9,160 nt of DNA, taken from NCBI GenBank assembly GCA_016926135.1, contig JAFGPH010000277.1, positions 1 to 9,160 of the forward strand, given 5' to 3'. This stretch comes from Deltaproteobacteria bacterium (lineage in GTDB: Bacteria > Desulfobacterota > DSM-4660 > Desulfatiglandales > HGW-15). Each line of letters opens with the position of its first letter. Within the stretch, counting starts at the first letter, position 1. The notes under the pieces were generated by a model, which saw nothing but the letters and a program-made list of their open reading frames with translations, had not been told where the DNA came from and ran no database searches. This document shows positions 1 to 5,348 of the stretch, piece by piece. Position numbers and translations under genes: made by a program.

Positions 1-1
1 C

Positions 2-763
2 CTCTTCTCCATGGTCCAGTTCGTGGCCTTTTTCGGCCCCCTGATCGGGATCATCCTGGGATTCGACGTGATCAACCGTGAAAGGGCACAGGGAACACTC
101 GTGAAACTCCTGTCCCAGCCGATATACAGGGATGCTGTAATCAACGGGAAGTTTCTGGCCGGGGCCACGACGATCACCATCATGCTCGTCTCCATCCTGC
201 TCGTGATTTCCGGCTTCGGCCTTATCCTGCTCGGGGTCATCCCTGGGATGGAGGAGATCTGGCGTCTCATCGTCTTCGTGGTGCTCAGCATCTTCTACAT
301 CTCCTTCTGGTTGGGCATATCCATACTCTTCTCTATCATCTTCAGGGGCATTGCCACGTCCGCCCTCGCCTCCTTCGCCCTGTGGATTTTTCTCTCCTTT
401 CTTGTCTCTCTGGGCGCGAGCGTGCTGGCCGACACCTGGGCCCCTGTGGAAAGAAAGGAAGGCGCCGCGGCGGAGACGATCCTCAAAAACGCCCGCATCA
501 AGGAAATGGTCTCCCTGTTTTCACCGATGACCCTTTACTCGAATGCCTCAGCCACCATCATCGACCCCATGAGAAAAACCACACGGAGTTTCATCTCCAT
601 GGGTCGCATGGAAGAAATCTCTTCGTCCCGGTTCCAGAATCCTCTGTCCCTGGGGCAAAGCCTGCTCGTCGTCTACCCGCACGCGGTCGCCCTGGTGGCC
701 GTCAGTCTCATATGCTTTGCCATTTCCTATACCATTTTCATGGTCCAGGAGATCCGGACATAG
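2..763 (+). CDS. ABC-2 type transporter permease, 5' end outside the window
   Basis: The reading frame is open to the first base of the window, so the ATG at 11 is probably internal and the N-terminus (usually a first membrane helix plus an external loop) is missing. The 253 visible residues are strongly hydrophobic. Likely membrane helices lie near visible residues 5-20, 52-80, 88-113, 116-142 and 224-248. After the first comes a cytoplasmic stretch, NRERAQGTLVKLLSQP then GKFLAG, typical of ABC-2/NosY-type permeases, where an E-x-x-x-GTL-x-x-LLS-x-P segment contacts the ATPase. A soluble loop (about 145-220) precedes the last helix. Family knowledge: such proteins pair with a separate ATP-binding subunit, presumably encoded upstream, to export or insert a substrate at the inner membrane. 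The substrate cannot be read from this sequence. The small gene at 813 follows after 49 bp and may be co-transcribed. Confidence 0.85.
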   Translation, partial: LFSMVQFVAFFGPLIGIILGFDVINRERAQGTLVKLLSQPIYRDAVINGKFLAGATTITIMLVSILLVISGFGLILLGVIPGMEEIWRLIVFVVLSIFYISFWLGISILFSIIFRGIATSALASFALWIFLSFLVSLGASVLADTWAPVERKEGAAAETILKNARIKEMVSLFSPMTLYSNASATIIDPMRKTTRSFISMGRMEEISSSRFQNPLSLGQSLLVVYPHAVALVAVSLICFAISYTIFMVQEIRT

Positions 764-796
764 AACCCCGGAGTGGGTCGGAGCACTGAAGTGAGG

Positions 797-806
797 AAGG
801 AGGTGA
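797..806 (+). promoter_or_regulatory. Extended Shine-Dalgarno sequence of the 68-residue gene
   Basis: AAGGAGGTGA is complementary over ten consecutive bases to the usual 3' tail of 16S rRNA. It ends 6 bases before the ATG at 813. Most genes in this window have only 4-7 matching bases, so this site stands out. It is the main reason for accepting the short downstream frame as a real and probably well translated gene. Confidence 0.8.
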
Positions 807-812
807 CGACCT

Positions 813-1019
813 ATGAAGATTGAAGAGTTAATTGCGGGGAAAACGGACAACGACAGGGTGGATATGCAGGGCCTTACCCTTCCTGTCTCCGCCCTGAATC
901 AATTCGTGAAGCAAGGTTACGAAAACATCCTGGTCTACAGGGATAACCAAACCTTTTCCCTGTGGGGAAAAAACTGCTCAGCCTGTTTTACCCCGGAGCA
1001 CCTCAATAATCTTACTTGA
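813..1019 (+). CDS. Small protein of unknown function with a CxxC pair (68 residues)
   Basis: I do not recognise the family. It is a complete small frame, beginning MKIEELIAGK, with ATG 6 bases after a near-ideal ribosome binding site. The protein is soluble, with no signal peptide or membrane helix. The middle (about 16-50) alternates hydrophobic and polar residues as in a small alpha/beta fold: a helix SALNQFVKQGY, then a strand ENILVYRD and a second strand TFSLWG. The C-terminal part has C55-S-A-C58 and H63, which could bind a metal or form a disulfide. It follows the ABC permease by 49 bp on the same strand, so co-transcription is likely. Its last 8 bases overlap the end of the convergent gene at 1012-2718, leaving no room for a terminator between them. 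The binding site makes the gene call good; the function is open. Confidence 0.72.
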   Translation: MKIEELIAGKTDNDRVDMQGLTLPVSALNQFVKQGYENILVYRDNQTFSLWGKNCSACFTPEHLNNLT

Positions 1020-2718
1020 TCACGACGAACCGGGAGAACCTGCCATCCAGGTCAGGCAGGGCCACCCAGGCATGCTCATCCCTGAACTCATCCCAGAGGC
1101 GGGAGAGAACCCCTCGAAGCACGCTCCGTTCCACCTGAGCCAGACCTGCTCCCCTTTTCATGAAATCCTGCACAAAGCCCTTCTTGAAGCCTTTCATGGT
1201 GAAAGGGGGCCCTTTTTCTCTTCCACGTAGGTGATGGAAAAGGACCTTCAGGTCATCCAGGGAGACGGGTTCGAAGCCGGGCGCCAGATTCAGCCTCAGC
1301 CGGGCCCAGAAGGTAAACAGCAGGCCGTGGAACGTGAGAAGGGGGTCTCTGAGCAACCTTCTATCGATCAGGTGCGATGACGTGAGGCTGTCGCAAACCC
1401 TGTCCATGACAAACACCTGCCTCAAGACCGCGCGGCATTCTTCGATCTCGGAGAGGTGTTCGAAGGGTCGGGGCTCTTCTCCCCTGGCACCTCCCTGTTG
1501 AAGGGGCCTCTTCAGCAGAACCCCCTCCAGTGTCCTTCCCCATGCCTCTCCCCAGAAATCGAATCCAAGCCCCATCCGGCTGTACCAGGCCTCTTTCACC
1601 CATCGTTCGGTCTCCCACTTCAGCTCCATGGTGAGCCCGAAACCAACCCGGAAAATGGAGACGAGAGGATGATCCCTCAGGAACCGCTCCGCGGAGGGCA
1701 CATCCCCACCGGAAAGACTCTCAAGGCCCAGGCCGACGTACCCCGCAGCCCTTCTGCATGTCCTGACCAGGGTCTCCGCATCACTCACACGGATCATATC
1801 GGCGGATAGCATCTGGTTGCATAGCCCTGCAAACTCAAGGCGAAGCCTGTCCAGGAAAAGAGGATCCGAAACCTCTCTCGAGACCTCCGCAAGCAGGTGC
1901 TGTCCCCTCACGTGAAGGAGGGGAATGACGGGGATGACTGATTCCGCGTCGATCCGGAGCGGAAGTTCCGGAACATCCGAAGAGGAGCCCTTCGTCAGGG
2001 CATCGCCCCTGAGATAGGCGTACAGGGAGATTGCCTCTTCATGGGGGAGAAAACCGTCCTCTGCCAGGCGCATATTGCGCACCCGGTACATTTCCTCCTC
2101 CATCTCCGCAGGCAGGACGCCCACCTGCCCCAGAAGCACCGCCTGATAACGCTCGTGGTCCTCCTGGGCCATGCGACGAAGGAGATCACCAATCATCTCC
2201 TCGTGCTCCTTGTCCAGGATCCTGAAGTAGTACCTGTTATCCAACGTGAAGAAGCCGTCCGGGAGGTCCAGGGCCTCGTCCTCCCTCCTCACCTCCACCT
2301 GAATGCTCTGAGACATGTAATGGAAGCAGAACTCTTCCCCTTCGGCATAGAACCATCGCACCACTCTCGTGGGGCTGGCCTTCAGGAGTCTTTCGAGCCA
2401 GTAACTTGCCTGGCTATGGCTCAGGCGGTCTCTTTCCCAGATCTCCATATCCAGGAGGTGCTCCCACTGTTCCGGGGAAGCCAGTTGAAGCAGAGGGAGG
2501 GCGTCGTCCTCGCCCACCTTCTTTACCAGCCAATAGAAATCCGTCCTGGCCATGGACCGGACAAATTCTTCGGGGCGATCCAGGTCCAGGATGGTATTCA
2601 CCGCGTCTCTGCCGGAGAGAGGGACAATGCCTCTCACCTCTCTCTGGAGCGCCGCCGAACCCGGCCGCCCTTCACGAAGCATGGAAACCCTGCCCTCCCC
2701 TTCCCTCTCCGAATCCAT
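1012..2718 (-). CDS. DUF6178-like protein (568 residues)
   Basis: This is a large soluble protein with no signal peptide or membrane helix, rich in charged residues, Leu and Trp. Near the N-terminus (about 42-112) it has the pattern D-L-D-R-P-E-E-F-V-R-S-M, then W-L-V-K-K-V-G-E-D-D-A-L-P-L-L and S-P-E-Q-W-E-H-L-L-D, followed by E-I-W-x-R-D-R-L. I associate this with DUF6178 proteins of deltaproteobacteria; that assignment is from memory. Their biochemical role is unknown to me, and I see no catalytic motif. The rest is predominantly helical, with many acidic helices. The start at 2718 has an AGGAGG site 4 bases upstream; an internal ATG at residue 13 is possible but less supported. It is transcribed away from the exbB cluster, probably from its own promoter at 2803-2830, and ends in an 8-bp tail-to-tail overlap with the small gene. 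Confidence 0.8.
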   Translation of the reverse strand: MDSEREGEGRVSMLREGRPGSAALQREVRGIVPLSGRDAVNTILDLDRPEEFVRSMARTDFYWLVKKVGEDDALPLLQLASPEQWEHLLDMEIWERDRLSHSQASYWLERLLKASPTRVVRWFYAEGEEFCFHYMSQSIQVEVRREDEALDLPDGFFTLDNRYYFRILDKEHEEMIGDLLRRMAQEDHERYQAVLLGQVGVLPAEMEEEMYRVRNMRLAEDGFLPHEEAISLYAYLRGDALTKGSSSDVPELPLRIDAESVIPVIPLLHVRGQHLLAEVSREVSDPLFLDRLRLEFAGLCNQMLSADMIRVSDAETLVRTCRRAAGYVGLGLESLSGGDVPSAERFLRDHPLVSIFRVGFGLTMELKWETERWVKEAWYSRMGLGFDFWGEAWGRTLEGVLLKRPLQQGGARGEEPRPFEHLSEIEECRAVLRQVFVMDRVCDSLTSSHLIDRRLLRDPLLTFHGLLFTFWARLRLNLAPGFEPVSLDDLKVLFHHLRGREKGPPFTMKGFKKGFVQDFMKRGAGLAQVERSVLRGVLSRLWDEFRDEHAWVALPDLDGRFSRFVVIK

Positions 2719-2802
2719 TCCTCCTCCTGCGGGGCCTTGGCAAATGCCCTCATGAAAATACGACCGCGTCCCTCACCACGGAGTCAGTAGAGGCTACAGA
2801 GA

Positions 2803-2830
2803 ACGTTACCAGAAAACCCCATCGTGTCAA
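2803..2830 (-). promoter_or_regulatory. Candidate sigma70-type promoter for the DUF6178-like gene
   Basis: Read on the - strand, a perfect -35 box TTGACA (2825-2830) is followed after 16 bases by TAACGT (2803-2808). The latter keeps the most conserved -10 positions (TA at the start, T at the end) but matches only 3 of 6 bases. Transcription would start near 2796 and give a leader of about 80 bases before the ATG at 2718. The inverted repeat at 2854-2895 lies 23 bases upstream of the -35 box. Confidence 0.45.
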
Positions 2831-2853
2831 GGACGGAGAAGCGCCCGGATCCA

Positions 2854-2895
2854 ATCCACCGGCAGCCATCCTCCTGCCGGGATTTGCCGGTGGAT
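2854..2895. repeat. Perfect 11-bp inverted repeat with a competing inner hairpin, between divergent genes
   Basis: ATCCACCGGCA (2854-2864) is repeated in perfect inverse orientation as TGCCGGTGGAT (2885-2895), separated by 20 bases. Inside it, CCGGCAG (2859-2865) can pair instead with CTGCCGG (2874-2880), leaving an 8-base loop. The two hairpins share the left arm and exclude each other. No T-run follows on either strand, so it is not a standard intrinsic terminator. It lies between the candidate divergent promoters, 23 bases from one -35 box and 26 from the other, so an operator for a dimeric regulator is my preferred reading. The repeat is directly seen; the function is inferred. Confidence 0.6.
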
Positions 2896-2921
2896 CAAGG
2901 GCCGGGTGCACAGACCGAACC

Positions 2922-2948
2922 TTGTTGACTTTCCGGTGATTTTATAGA
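2922..2948 (+). promoter_or_regulatory. Weak candidate promoter for the exbB-hypE cluster
   Basis: TTGTTG (2922-2927) and TATAGA (2943-2948) are separated by 15 bases, which is shorter than ideal. An overlapping TTGACT (2925-2930) is a better -35 box, but only poor -10 candidates lie at 16-18 bases from it. The position is right for a promoter 40-70 bases upstream of exbB, but the boxes alone do not prove it. Confidence 0.28.
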
Positions 2949-2990
2949 AGATGTAAGGTTGTGTCCAAAGTGAATCCGAGGAGCGGTGCA

Positions 2991-3605
2991 GTGATCGAAC
3001 TCATTGTGAAGGGCGGCATTTTCATGTATCCCATCGTTCTCTGCTCCATTGTCGCCCTTGCGGTATTTCTGGAAAGGTTGTGGATTCTGCGGCGCAAGAA
3101 CATCATTCCGAATGAGTTCATCCGCAACGTGGAAGACCTCCTCAGAAAGCAGAAAATGTCGGAGGCCCTCTTCCTCTCTCAGGGTGATTCGTCTTCCATC
3201 GGCCGCATCTTCTTTGCTGGCCTGAAGAATGCGGGCCGGGGCATGTGGCTCGTGAAGGAAGCCGTGGAGGAGAGGGGCGACCGGGAGGCGGTAATTCTTG
3301 AAAAACGGGTGGGGATCCTCGCCACTATTGCCAATCTGGCGCCCCTGCTGGGTCTCCTGGGCACCGTCTCCGGCATGATCAAAAGCTTCAACGTCATCTC
3401 CCTGGAGGGCACAGGCAATCCGGCCCACCTGGCCGGGGGAATTGCGGAGGCCCTGATTACAACGGCAGCCGGGCTTTGCGTGGCCATCCCCACCCTGGTC
3501 TGCTATCGCATCGTGAAGGACAAGGCCGAGTCCCTCATCTTCGAGATGGAGGAAAACTCGATCAAGCTCATGGAAATCATGGAGAAGTTCGGCAACCAAG
3601 TATAG
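2991..3605 (+). CDS. exbB: ExbB/TolQ/MotA-family proton channel subunit
   Basis: This is the multimeric inner-membrane channel subunit which, with ExbD, converts proton flow into mechanical work on the cell envelope. The protein of about 204 residues has the normal family layout. Helix 1 (about 12-29, MYPIVLCSIVALAVFLERLW) is followed by a long cytoplasmic domain. Helix 2 (about 108-131) carries the signature APLLGLLGTVSGMIKSF. Helix 3 (about 153-176) carries GGIAEALITTAAGLCVAIP. The conserved pore threonines are present in both signatures. I chose GTG at 2991 because GAGGAG ends 7 bases upstream and the product then starts IELIVKGG, as is usual in the family. A GTG at 2961 in the same frame would add 10 residues but has only a weak, badly spaced binding site. 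exbD follows after a 129-bp gap that holds a large repeat. ExbB and TolQ cannot be told apart with certainty, as no tonB, tolA, tolB or pal gene is in view. Confidence 0.9.
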   Translation: MIELIVKGGIFMYPIVLCSIVALAVFLERLWILRRKNIIPNEFIRNVEDLLRKQKMSEALFLSQGDSSSIGRIFFAGLKNAGRGMWLVKEAVEERGDREAVILEKRVGILATIANLAPLLGLLGTVSGMIKSFNVISLEGTGNPAHLAGGIAEALITTAAGLCVAIPTLVCYRIVKDKAESLIFEMEENSIKLMEIMEKFGNQV

Positions 3606-3615
3606 AGAGAGGAAG

Positions 3616-3712
3616 GGAGTCGTGGAGTGACGGAGTAATGGAGTGATGGCAAGGAAGAAAAAGAGATCCTTTTGCTGCCCATTGCTCCGATACTCCAGTG
3701 CTCCATCACTCC
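3616..3712. repeat. Inverted array of GGAG octamers between exbB and exbD
   Basis: The left arm (3616-3649) is four consecutive 8-base units, GGAGTCGT, GGAGTGAC, GGAGTAAT and GGAGTGAT, then GG. The right arm (3679-3712), read on the other strand, is GGAGTGAT, GGAGCACT, GGAGTATC and GGAGCAAT, then GG. Paired as RNA over 34 positions, the arms give 24 Watson-Crick pairs, 6 G-U wobbles and only 4 mismatches. The connecting 29 bases contain a further small complementarity (AAGGA at 3651, TCCTT at 3667). The element fills the exbB-exbD gap. Translated, the right arm gives a spurious Ile/Leu/Ser/Thr/Pro-rich peptide that could be mistaken for an extended ExbD N-terminus. It could be a mobile short repeat, an mRNA-stabilising stem or an attenuating structure. 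The structure is seen; the role is not known. Confidence 0.75.
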
Positions 3713-3734
3713 GCTTCTGGCTTCGGGCAGGCTC

Positions 3735-4151
3735 ATGAAGTTCCGGAAGATCAGGGAACAGGAAACAAGCATCGGTATTGCACCGTTCATGGACATGGTT
3801 TTCCTGCTTCTCATCTTCTTCATGGTCACGTCCCACTTTGACGTGGCATCCGGTGTGCCCATTCAGTTGCCCAGGATCACGGGGAAGACCTTCGATGAAA
3901 AGAGGGAGAAGGTTGCGGTGGTCATCGACAAATCGGGCCACGTCTACCTCAAGGGGAACCGTCTGGAGATGAAGGCACTGGGCGAAACCTTGAAAGCCAT
4001 CGTGCAGGAGAAGGGGCTGATCAGCCTGGTGCTGCAAGCGGACAAGGACGTCCCTCACGGCATTGTGGTCGAAGCCATGGATGTGGCCAAAACATCCGGC
4101 GTGCACACGATCATCATTGCCGCCCAGTGGAGACCGAAAAGGCTCCTCTGA
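3735..4151 (+). CDS. exbD: ExbD/TolR-family protein
   Basis: This is the single-span partner of ExbB, and its membrane aspartate carries protons in the motor. The 138-residue product has a short cytoplasmic N-terminus and one membrane helix (about 16-33) with the family signature IAPFMDMVFLLLIFFMVTS. Here D20 is the expected protonatable residue. A periplasmic domain follows (about 42-134), with the usual strand pattern VAVVIDKSGHVYLKG and VVEAMDVAKTSGVHTIIIAA. Length is normal. I chose the ATG at 3735, although its binding site (GGCAGG) is modest, because the frame upstream is made of repeat sequence: a start at TTG 3672 would add 21 residues encoded by the repeat arm. The next gene begins 24 bases after its stop. 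The final QWRPKRLL tail is basic. Confidence 0.9.
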   Translation: MKFRKIREQETSIGIAPFMDMVFLLLIFFMVTSHFDVASGVPIQLPRITGKTFDEKREKVAVVIDKSGHVYLKGNRLEMKALGETLKAIVQEKGLISLVLQADKDVPHGIVVEAMDVAKTSGVHTIIIAAQWRPKRLL

Positions 4152-4175
4152 TTCTGTGGCTGGAGCGGAATACTT

Positions 4176-4523
4176 TTGACTTGGAACAAGAAAGATCTCT
4201 TCAAGTTCACCTTCTTCTCTTTTCTTCTCCTCTCCCTCGTGGTCGTCTGGCTCGGCTTCGGTGAGCACGGCTTTGTCCACCTCTATCGAATGGAAAAAGA
4301 GAGAAGGTCTTATCTGGAAAGAATCACCCAGTTGGAACGGGAGAACAAGAGACTCCTCGACGAGATCCATCGACTTCGCACCGATCGGGAATACATCGAA
4401 TCCACGGGCAGGAGAGAGATGGGCCTTGTCAAGAACGATGAAATACTCTATCGATTTGAAAAAAAGAAGGAGGTCCCTCCACCGGCCGAACCAGTGAGGA
4501 AGGAAGATGAGATTAGGAAATAG
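4176..4523 (+). CDS. DivIC/FtsB-family septum formation initiator-like protein
   Basis: A small bitopic membrane protein of 115 residues. A short basic N-terminus leads into one membrane helix (about 10-28, FTFFSFLLLSLVVVWLGFG), then a heptad-like coiled coil (about 38-70, containing LERITQLERENKRLLDEIHRL). The family C-terminal motif EYIESTGRREMGLVKNDEILYRF lies at 72-94. This architecture is that of FtsB/DivIC, which link early and late divisome proteins through their coiled coils. It ends in a short charged, proline-containing tail (VPPPAEPVRK) beyond the usual family end. The start is TTG, supported by GGAGCGG ending 7 bases upstream. It sits between exbD and a TPR gene rather than next to eno, so it may be the cell's FtsB or a paralogue tied to the ExbBD motor. 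The family call is secure; the cellular role is less so. Confidence 0.82.
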   Translation: MTWNKKDLFKFTFFSFLLLSLVVVWLGFGEHGFVHLYRMEKERRSYLERITQLERENKRLLDEIHRLRTDREYIESTGRREMGLVKNDEILYRFEKKKEVPPPAEPVRKEDEIRK

Positions 4524-4561
4524 AGAGGCGTTGACCGATAAACGGTGAGGAGCATGAAGAT

Positions 4562-5323
4562 ATGAGAACCTTAGACGAGATCTGTAATGAGATCCTGGCG
4601 GACGCGCCCTCTTCCGGCACCCTCCTCGTGCTGCTTGAGGAGCTGAGGAATGCAAGTCGACACAGCAAGGCGATCCAGGTGGGCATCAAGGCAATGAGCC
4701 TCCATCCCAGGGACATCCGGATCAGGCACCTGGTGGCCGAATGCTGCCTGCGGAGCGGGTGGCTCTCCCGCGCCGAATCAGAAATGGAAACCGTGACAAG
4801 CCAGATCGAGGAACTCATCCCCGCTTACAGACTCAAGGCGGAAATCTGCATCAGATCCGAAAGACGGGGAGAGGCGCGAGAGGCGCTGGCGATCTATCTG
4901 GCCCACCGGCCGCACGATGAGGAAGCCCTCTCCCTCATGGAGGATCTGAGCCGCGGAATGGAAACGGCGCCCCCCCCTCCACCGGTTCCCCTGAAAGAGG
5001 AAGGGGCGATCCAGGACATCCCCGAGGATACGATGGAGGTGCCGAATCTCTCATCCCTGCCGGAGATTGCAACACCCACCCTTGCAGAGGTCTATTTCGC
5101 CCAAGGGCAGATCCAGGAGGCCGTCGACACCTACGAGACATTCCTCTCCCGGAATCCCGAGGCCGATCAATACAGGCGGCGTCTCGAGGAACTGAAGGCC
5201 ATGATTTCGGGCCCCACCGCCATGGAAAAAGACGCAGAGGCGGACCGCGTCAGGAAGAGGAAAGAAAGTTTGATCGCGGCCCTGGAATCCTGGCGCATGT
5301 CTCTGCGTCCGAGCCCACCGTGA
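4562..5323 (+). CDS. Tetratricopeptide-repeat protein
   Basis: A 253-residue soluble protein without signal peptide or membrane helix, so it is probably cytoplasmic. Residues about 17-118 form paired helices with TPR spacing (for example HSKAIQVGIKAMSLHPRD, LVAECCLRSGWLSRAESEM and RGEAREALAIYLAHRPHDEEA). A flexible proline-rich linker follows at about 131-168 (APPPPPVPLKEE). A canonical TPR comes next at 170-201 (LAEVYFAQGQIQEAVDTYETFLSRNPE). The charged helix at 203-247 could form a coiled coil. TPR domains bind protein partners; no enzyme motif is visible. GGTGAGGAG ends 9 bases before the ATG. An earlier ATG at 4554 stops after three codons and is unlikely to matter. It lies 38 bp after the FtsB-like gene and 25 bp before the methyltransferase gene, consistent with one transcript. 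It may be an adaptor for the ExbBD/FtsB-like proteins, but that rests on position only. Confidence 0.8.
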   Translation: MRTLDEICNEILADAPSSGTLLVLLEELRNASRHSKAIQVGIKAMSLHPRDIRIRHLVAECCLRSGWLSRAESEMETVTSQIEELIPAYRLKAEICIRSERRGEAREALAIYLAHRPHDEEALSLMEDLSRGMETAPPPPPVPLKEEGAIQDIPEDTMEVPNLSSLPEIATPTLAEVYFAQGQIQEAVDTYETFLSRNPEADQYRRRLEELKAMISGPTAMEKDAEADRVRKRKESLIAALESWRMSLRPSPP

Positions 5324-5348
5324 GAAGGCACGGAGGAGATAAAGACGG

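Noticed and set aside
954..971. Short hairpin TTTTCCC / GGGAAAA with a 4-base loop, considered as a terminator near the convergent gene ends.
   Set aside because: It lies inside the coding sequence of the 68-residue gene (FSLWGK), is followed by a T-run on neither strand, and its stem is mostly A-T.
2041..2939. Open frames of 249 and 177 codons on the + strand inside the DUF6178-like gene.
   Set aside because: The compositions are Pro/Arg-rich or otherwise unlike real proteins, with no domains and no binding sites. They mirror the codon pattern of the gene on the - strand.
3672..3734. Extended ExbD N-terminus starting at TTG 3672 (21 extra residues).
   Set aside because: These codons are the right arm of the octamer repeat and read as a typical spurious peptide (APILQCSITPLL). 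ExbD proteins normally begin a few residues before the membrane helix, as from ATG 3735.
4554..4565. Three-codon leader frame (Met-Lys-Ile-stop) overlapping the TPR gene start.
   Set aside because: Its ATG is only a few bases from the binding site, too close for efficient initiation. It is simply an ATG in the spacer before the real start at 4562.
2895..4655. A 586-codon open frame on the - strand covering the whole exbB-exbD-FtsB-like region.
   Set aside because: The + strand frames here encode clear ExbB, ExbD and DivIC-family proteins. The antisense product has no recognisable domain and low-complexity His/Glu/Leu-rich stretches, and it runs through the octamer repeat and the candidate promoter. 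Its length is a by-product of codon use on the other strand.
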